Shown in pieces: positions 61,917-64,000 of a DNA stretch of 64,000 bases (the stretch's first letter is position 1; the number at the start of each line of letters is the position of its first letter). The notes under the pieces were generated by a model, which saw only the letters and a list, made by a program, of their open reading frames with translations, had not been told where the DNA came from and searched no databases. The stretch comes from Ichthyophis bannanicus (taxonomy: Eukaryota; Chordata; Amphibia; Gymnophiona; Ichthyophiidae), in NCBI GenBank assembly GCA_033557465.1, contig CM066039.1:395207440-395271439 (forward strand). The letters are read 5' to 3'. The position numbers were made by a program, and so were the translations under genes.

Positions 61917-62670
61917 AAGAACATAAGAACATAAGATATGCCATACTGGGTCAGACCAAGGTCCATCAAGCCCAGTATCCTGTTTCCAGCAGTGGCCAAT
62001 CTAGGTCATAAGTACCTAGCAGTTTCCCCAAAAGACAGGTTCTGCAATGCTTGTACTGGGTCAAGCATTGATATCCTGGGTCCCTTCTTAATAATGGTTT
62101 ATGGACCTTTCCTCCGGGAACTTGTCCAAACCTTTTTTCAAACCCAGCTACACTAACAGCTTTTACTACATCCTCCGGTAACAAATTCCAGAGTTTGATT
62201 ACATGTTGAGTGAAAAGATATTTTCTCTTATTAGTCTTAAATAGGTTACCCTGTAGCGTCATGTCCCCTAGTCTTTTTATATTCTGATGACGTAAACAAT
62301 CAATCTATGTTTACCTGTTCTACTCCGTTCATTAATTTATAGACTTCTATCATATCTCCCCTCAGCCGTCTCTTTTCCAGGTTGAAGAGCCCTAACCTTT
62401 TTAGCCTCTCTTCATAGCGATATCTTTCCATCCCCTTTACCATTTTGGTGGCTCTTCTTGGTTTCTTTTCTAATAACGCTATATCCTTTTTAAGATACAG
62501 CGACCAGAACTGCACACAATATTCAAGGTGCGGTCGCACCATGGAACGATATAGAGGCATTATAATATCCTTTGTTTTATTTTCCATTCCTTTCCTTATG
62601 ATGCCTAGCATTCTATATGCTCTCTTGGCCGCCGCTGCACACTAGGCTGAGGGTTTTAACATGTTATCAA
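61917..62670 (-). mobile_element. CR1 insertion with target duplication
   Basis: A 754-bp 5'-truncated CR1 end, antisense, with a tail of two AAGAACAT units at 61917. Minus-strand open pieces (62300-62611, 61966-62262) match the CR1 RT C-terminus. Flanked by TGACCTT at 61910-61916 and 62671-62677. Close to the copy at 25212-26180. Confidence 0.88.
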
Positions 62671-62790
62671 TGACCTTCTACCTTGCCAAGCATGATGTCT
62701 TTCTCTAACAATCTCTCTCTTCACATGATGTGTCCAAAGTATAAAAGTCAAAGTCTTGTCATCTGAGCTTCTAAAGAAAGCTTAGGTTTG
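62671..62790 (+). mobile_element. RTE-type SINE, second part
   Basis: 'tgaccttctaccttgccaag' to 'tcatctgagcttctaaag'; joins seamlessly with 61744-61916 if the CR1 and one TGACCTT are removed. Confidence 0.65.
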
Positions 62791-64000
62791 ATCTAGGTGG
62801 AGATGGTTACCCCATGAGTTAGCTGTACGCTACAGTTAAAGTGGAGATGATTCCTGAGAAGGATACCATGCATTAGCTGTACATTATAGTTAATGTGGAG
62901 GTGGTTACCATACATTAAATGTTAATGCAACAAATGGTGTTTAACAGTTAATGTCAATTCAATAGATGTAGCTAACCACTGCGATATCTGTAATGGCATT
63001 AATGGATGGTAAGAGTATTGTGTCTGCATTTACTGTATGGGAAAGTATAGGGGACTCCCCAACAGTTAACGCAGAGATTTTACAGTTACCATGCTGTAAT
63101 TTTGGCAGTTACCACACATTAACTGCAAGACCTTACTGTAAGTTAGTACATGGACCTCTGTAGTGTTAAAAATTTGTAATTTCCAGTTTTGACATAAACC
63201 TCCCCTGGAACATTCCTAGAAAAAAGGCACCGGTACGTGTTTGCAGGGCCAATTCTAGCAGGCGATGTAAAGGTGCCAGTACTGTGTACCTCCGAGTACC
63301 CTTCAAAAAAAGCCCTCCCTACAACTTTGCATGTTTTAGCTGATTAAATTTATGCACCTTGAACAGAATAACCAGCAGGATTCACGCAGCTAACTCTCAA
63401 AAGCTCGTTTTTAAAGTTTTTGTAAGTGGGTCCATTGGGTAGTATTCAATGTAAATTAGTTCAGCTGTCTAACTTGTGCAATGGTATGAATGTGCAGTTT
63501 TTTCCCTTATGGAAACTTGGAAGAGCTCCATGCAATACCACACGTTCTGTTTGCATAGTGCATTTCTGTTTCACATCACTTGGCTTCATACACTCCAACA
63601 GTATCACCGACTGTGAGGAACACCTGTAAATTGTACCTCTGGGTGGTGTGTGTGTGACAGTCTCAAATCACCACCTGTGCCTGTGGGGTTTTCATTTTGT
63701 TTATTTCTCTATTCAGTTTACTATTCACCCAGCCAACAGCCTTGAGGAGAAGTACGATCAAATTCTTCCTTAGGGTGAGGTGCTTCTAGTTTTACACAGC
63801 ACCAAATTATTTGAAGGTGACACAGCTAAGTCAGAAATGAGTCTGAGGGAAGCCGCTTGAAGTCATGGGCAGGCCCAGGAGAAAGTTGATGATGAGTAAA
63901 ACATGAGACTAGGAGATAAAAGAAGAAAGACCACATATGCTGCCGTGTAAGAATGTGCCCCACACACCCATTCACCCCGGGCAGATCAACAAGCCCTGGG
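62791..64000. other. Minisatellite remnant, then no supported gene
   Basis: 62795-62930 carries more units of the 61380 minisatellite. From there to the end no domain, repeat or convincing coding frame is seen. Confidence 0.5.

Overview
This is a repeat-dense vertebrate nuclear sequence. It holds only one recognisable host gene, an IER3 (IEX-1) orthologue at about 41.7-42.4 kb. Almost everything else is transposable elements and their fossils: three tyrosine-recombinase DIRS-like retrotransposons, many CR1 and L2-type LINE fragments, tRNA-derived SINEs, three hAT-type non-autonomous DNA transposons, a decayed gamma-like endogenous retrovirus and a very young Gypsy-type LTR retrotransposon. 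Abundant DIRS elements together with CR1 and L2 LINEs and a compact IER3 point to a tetrapod, probably an amphibian such as a caecilian. The taxon is an inference, not something read directly from the sequence.

Layout. 0.13-6.1 kb: degraded DIRS-like element A (+). 6.1-13.3 kb: a small MITE, a SINE, and a CR1-like LINE split by a hAT element (7,977-12,343) with a perfect 8-bp target duplication; the hAT carries purine-rich minisatellites and an L2 insertion. 13.36-19.64 kb: DIRS-like element B (-), with a SINE in its RNase H. 19.6-28.1 kb: CR1, L2-type and SINE remnants, including a five-copy ~108-bp tandem repeat inside a LINE reading frame. 28.15-41.1 kb: DIRS-like element C (+), inserted into an antisense CR1 copy. 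Element C's gag frame is split by a complete 6.8-kb LTR retrotransposon (29,735-36,523) with 1,537-bp LTRs that differ at two positions.

41.4-42.4 kb: the IER3 promoter (kB site, GC box, CRE, TATA-like box), CDS, AU-rich 3' UTR and poly(A) signal. 42.4-46 kb: sparse repeats. 46.1-53.7 kb: endogenous retrovirus (-), with a large gag-pol deletion and interrupted by a CR1, a hAT and a SINE that is itself split by a LINE tail. 54.3-56 kb: L2-type LINE. 58-62.9 kb: foldback element, CR1, a third hAT element (59,231-61,230), a ~46-bp minisatellite, and an RTE-like SINE split by a young CR1 insertion.

The most unusual object is the LTR retrotransposon. It has a SCAN-like Gag, then one long second ORF with zinc knuckle, protease, dUTPase, RT and RNase H but no integrase. 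That frame runs through the polypurine tract into the 3' LTR, which supplies its last 311 codons. The second notable pattern is that three hAT elements with different terminal repeats share one internal plan: a GC-rich palindrome followed by a G-rich ~30-bp minisatellite.
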